From contig CAMWUP010000013.1 in the NCBI GenBank assembly GCA_947177465.1, positions 1 through 16,467 of the forward strand: a stretch of 16,467 bases of DNA, in the 5' to 3' direction. The notes below the pieces were generated by a model, which ran no database searches, was not told where the DNA came from, and saw nothing but the letters and a program-made list of their open reading frames with translations. This DNA comes from an uncultured Lachnospiraceae bacterium (GTDB lineage: Bacteria; Bacillota; Clostridia; Lachnospirales; Lachnospiraceae). The translations under genes were made by a program, and so were the position numbers. Shown here in pieces: positions 14,388 to 16,467 of the stretch. Numbering within the stretch: position 1 is the first letter of the stretch; each line of letters begins with the position of its first letter.

Positions 14388-15320
14388 TTATGACTCATTT
14401 ATGGTTTCCCGAATCACATACTGGGGCGAATTGTTCATACAGACATATATCCTGCCGATATATTCCCCAATCAGCCCGAGTATCAGCATCTGCATGCCGC
14501 CGATAAAAACCACCGCGGACATCAGGGAACTGAAGCCCATCGGCACGCTCGGATTGATAAATTTCTTAACAATCGTGTAAATGCCATAGCAGAAGCCCAT
14601 AAACGCACAAAATGCGCCTATCATGGTGGCGATTCGCAGCGGCTTGACAGAAAAGGAAGTAAAGCCGTTTACCCACAGGTTAATCAGCTTGCCAAGCGTA
14701 TAGCCTGATGAGCCGATTTCCCTCTCTCTGTGCGTTACGTTCACATTGGTAATGTTCTTCGTCGCCCGCAGCACCAGACCGATGACATATGGGTAAGCGT
14801 TTTCATATCTCACCACCTCGTCGATGACAAAACGCCGCGCCGCAAAATAACTGGAGATATACAATTCCTTTGGCTTTCCCAGCATAACCCTCGTCATCAG
14901 TTCATTCAGCTTGCTTCCGAAATTTCGAAACCACGAGTGCTGCTTGTGCTCATATCGGGCATATACCACGTCAGCGCCCTCCCTGATTCCCTCGATTAAC
15001 TTATTCACCTCGCCGGCAGGCGTCTGACCGTCGTCATCCAGACATACGACAATGTCTCCTTTGACATGACGAAAACCCGCCATCAGCGCCGCATGCTGTC
15101 CGAAATTCTTTGACAGGTTGATTCCCTTGATTCTGGTATCCGCTTCACACAGGCTTCTGATGACAGAAAAAGTATCGTCCGGCGAGCCGTCGTTTACCAG
15201 TACAATTTCGTACTCACAATCCGACAACACTCCTGCCGCCGCAGCCACTTCAGCCACCACCGCCTGAATCGTCTTCTCAGAACGGTAACAGGGAATTACA
15301 AAACTAATTAATTGTGCCAT
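14388..15320 (-). CDS. GT2-family polyprenyl-phosphate glycosyltransferase (GtrB/ArnC/DPM1-like)
   Basis: 310 residues. The GT-A domain starts with ISFVIPCYRSEKTI (5-18), IVLVNDGSPDDT (39-50, Asp44), NLSKNFGQHAALMAGF (68-83) and the metal/nucleotide motif CLDDDGQTPAGEV (93-105). Two C-terminal membrane helices (about 228-250 and 262-287) end in GLIGEYIGRIY, typical of GtrB/YfdH and ArnC. These enzymes move a sugar from a nucleotide donor to undecaprenyl phosphate on the cytoplasmic face; the lipid-linked sugar is then flipped and used outside. GGAG elements lie upstream of ATG 15320. The neighbouring membrane protein gene, 45 nt upstream, could be the matching outside transferase of a GtrA/GtrB/Gtr-type side-chain system; no GtrA-like flippase gene is visible in the window. 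Confidence 0.9.
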   Translation of the reverse strand: MAQLISFVIPCYRSEKTIQAVVAEVAAAAGVLSDCEYEIVLVNDGSPDDTFSVIRSLCEADTRIKGINLSKNFGQHAALMAGFRHVKGDIVVCLDDDGQTPAGEVNKLIEGIREGADVVYARYEHKQHSWFRNFGSKLNELMTRVMLGKPKELYISSYFAARRFVIDEVVRYENAYPYVIGLVLRATKNITNVNVTHREREIGSSGYTLGKLINLWVNGFTSFSVKPLRIATMIGAFCAFMGFCYGIYTIVKKFINPSVPMGFSSLMSAVVFIGGMQMLILGLIGEYIGRIYVCMNNSPQYVIRETINES

Positions 15321-15365
15321 TTTCTCCAGTCTCCTTTATCCATACGCTTCCCACGCTTTTCCGCT

Positions 15366-16467
15366 TTATGGAAGCGCTGCCCGCACAGGCTTATATATAT
15401 AAAAAATTTCCTCATCCTCCAGACAAATGCTGTCCACCCTGTAAAGCTCTATCGTCTCCCCCTGCTCTGCATAGTAACCTGAAAGACTTTCCTCAAAGGG
15501 CGGCAGGCTTTGCGGCTCCTTTACCTGTACAATGACAAACACATTATCCTGATAAAGCAGCGCCTGTTCCATGGACACAATACCGAAATGCCGAAGCTTC
15601 TTATCATTCAGCGGACTTTTGGATGCCCATCCTCCCATAATATCATAATTGGATATGGTGTTGTCCACATCACAGAACAATTTTTCCGAATAACGCACCG
15701 TGGAATACACATCCACAAAATAGAAATTATACGTCCTCTCTTCTACATAATCCTGCAATGCCGCCCACGCCCGGTTTGTGTCTTCCCGCGTTTTATATTC
15801 CTCACACACCGCTTTTACGCTGCCGCTCACGGAAACGAGGCACAAGCCTGCCAGTATTACGCCAAAACACGGCTTTATGACTGCCCGCAGCTTACTCTCT
15901 TTTCCTTCTTTACATTCCCGCAGCAGCAGGGCAAGCAGAATCACAAATTCCATCAGGTAGAGGGAATGGGTAATCCGCTCCGGCGCCCTGCCCCTGTATA
16001 AGATAAACAGCCATAGTCCGCTGCGCACAAAAAGCAGGCAGGGCAGCTCCCACAAAAACCGGAAATGCCGGTTTTGCACAGCCGCCGCCAAAACCATAAT
16101 ATACAGGGCTATGACAAACAGATTCCATGGATAGTCCGTCTCATGAAGCGTTCTGTACTTATAGTCAAAAACAGCCTGCTTCAGCGTGGCGGCAAAGGAA
16201 GCCTGCTGCTTTCGTGTTTCCGCCGCATAATCGCTGATTTTTTTCAGAATATCCGCATCAATACTTTCATCCAAACCGAAATTATAATTTTCAATCAGCA
16301 TCCGGCTGTACTTTGTCATGCCGATACTCTCATAAAACGTTTCGTTATTTTCATAAGAGGGACGCCACTGCCAGTAAAAATCATACAGCTCGGTTCTATT
16401 GTCAAAATACCGGTTAAATTCCTGCCAGTCAGCGCCGAAATGCGCCGCCATATGGACGCCCTGACTC
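15366..16467 (-). CDS. Partial polytopic membrane protein, C-terminal part, function unknown
   Basis: The frame is open to the right window edge (at least 366 residues; the ATG at 16451 lies inside an open frame that continues with SQGVH before it and has no convincing ribosome binding site), so the N-terminus is probably outside the window. The visible part has an outside-type loop with NRTELYDFYWQWRPSYE, then about four membrane helices (starting near NLFVIALYIMVLAAAV), then a soluble C-terminal domain of about 140 residues ending in YIYKPVRAALP. I do not recognise a named family. Large membrane proteins of this shape next to GtrB-like genes often act as GT-C glycosyltransferases that use polyprenyl-phosphate sugars, and that role is suggested only by context. 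The stop lies 45 nt before the GtrB-like gene, so the two probably share a transcript. Confidence 0.6.
   Translation of the reverse strand, partial: SQGVHMAAHFGADWQEFNRYFDNRTELYDFYWQWRPSYENNETFYESIGMTKYSRMLIENYNFGLDESIDADILKKISDYAAETRKQQASFAATLKQAVFDYKYRTLHETDYPWNLFVIALYIMVLAAAVQNRHFRFLWELPCLLFVRSGLWLFILYRGRAPERITHSLYLMEFVILLALLLRECKEGKESKLRAVIKPCFGVILAGLCLVSVSGSVKAVCEEYKTREDTNRAWAALQDYVEERTYNFYFVDVYSTVRYSEKLFCDVDNTISNYDIMGGWASKSPLNDKKLRHFGIVSMEQALLYQDNVFVIVQVKEPQSLPPFEESLSGYYAEQGETIELYRVDSICLEDEEIFYIYKPVRAALP

Noticed and set aside
15321..15385. CGCTTCC/GGAAGCG inverted repeats near the end of the membrane protein gene
   Set aside because: The arms are short with a 19-nt or bulged loop and lack a T tract, so neither a terminator nor a riboswitch can be supported.

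Overview
The window looks like part of a cell-surface polysaccharide locus from a mid-GC Firmicute, most likely a Lachnospiraceae-type Clostridium relative. This is an inference from protein style, AGGAGG-type ribosome binding sites, dense ATGA start/stop overlaps and moderate GC. No rRNA, tRNA, insertion sequence, CRISPR array or phage gene was seen.

Layout, left to right. (1) 1-3191, minus strand: the N-terminal part of a CapD/EpsC/WbpM-like nucleotide-sugar dehydratase or epimerase, cut by the window edge, preceded by a large O-antigen-ligase-like membrane protein with an extra N-terminal outside domain. A good sigma-70/sigma-A type promoter (3238-3266) lies just upstream, so these two genes can be transcribed on their own. 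(2) 3276-9115, minus strand: a tight run of six genes in the transcribed order FkbH-like HAD protein, acyl carrier protein, MBOAT O-acyltransferase, SGNH-like partner, MaoC-like dehydratase, SDR reductase. Four of the five junctions overlap or nearly touch. (3) 9181-11414, minus strand: a membrane-anchored GDSL/SGNH hydrolase and a GT14 (core-2/I-branching) glycosyltransferase. The GT14 gene and its flanks are markedly AT-richer than the rest. (4) 11777-14385, plus strand: a second, unrelated-looking MBOAT plus SGNH-like pair, divergently transcribed from its own promoter. (5) 14388-16467, minus strand: a GtrB/DPM-like polyprenyl-phosphate glycosyltransferase and the C-terminal part of a polytopic membrane protein cut by the right edge.

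How the genes may work together (inference): the nucleotide-sugar enzyme and glycosyltransferases build a surface glycan, and the ligase-like protein polymerises or attaches it. Region 2 appears to be a self-contained module that makes an unusual small acyl group on a dedicated carrier protein (FkbH family: glyceryl from 1,3-bisphosphoglycerate), possibly modifies it with the dehydratase and reductase, and passes it through the MBOAT to an outside sugar with the SGNH-like partner. The second MBOAT/SGNH pair would add another O-acyl group, and the free-standing GDSL protein could remove or exchange such groups. The carrier-protein-based acyl decoration module is the most interesting part of the window.
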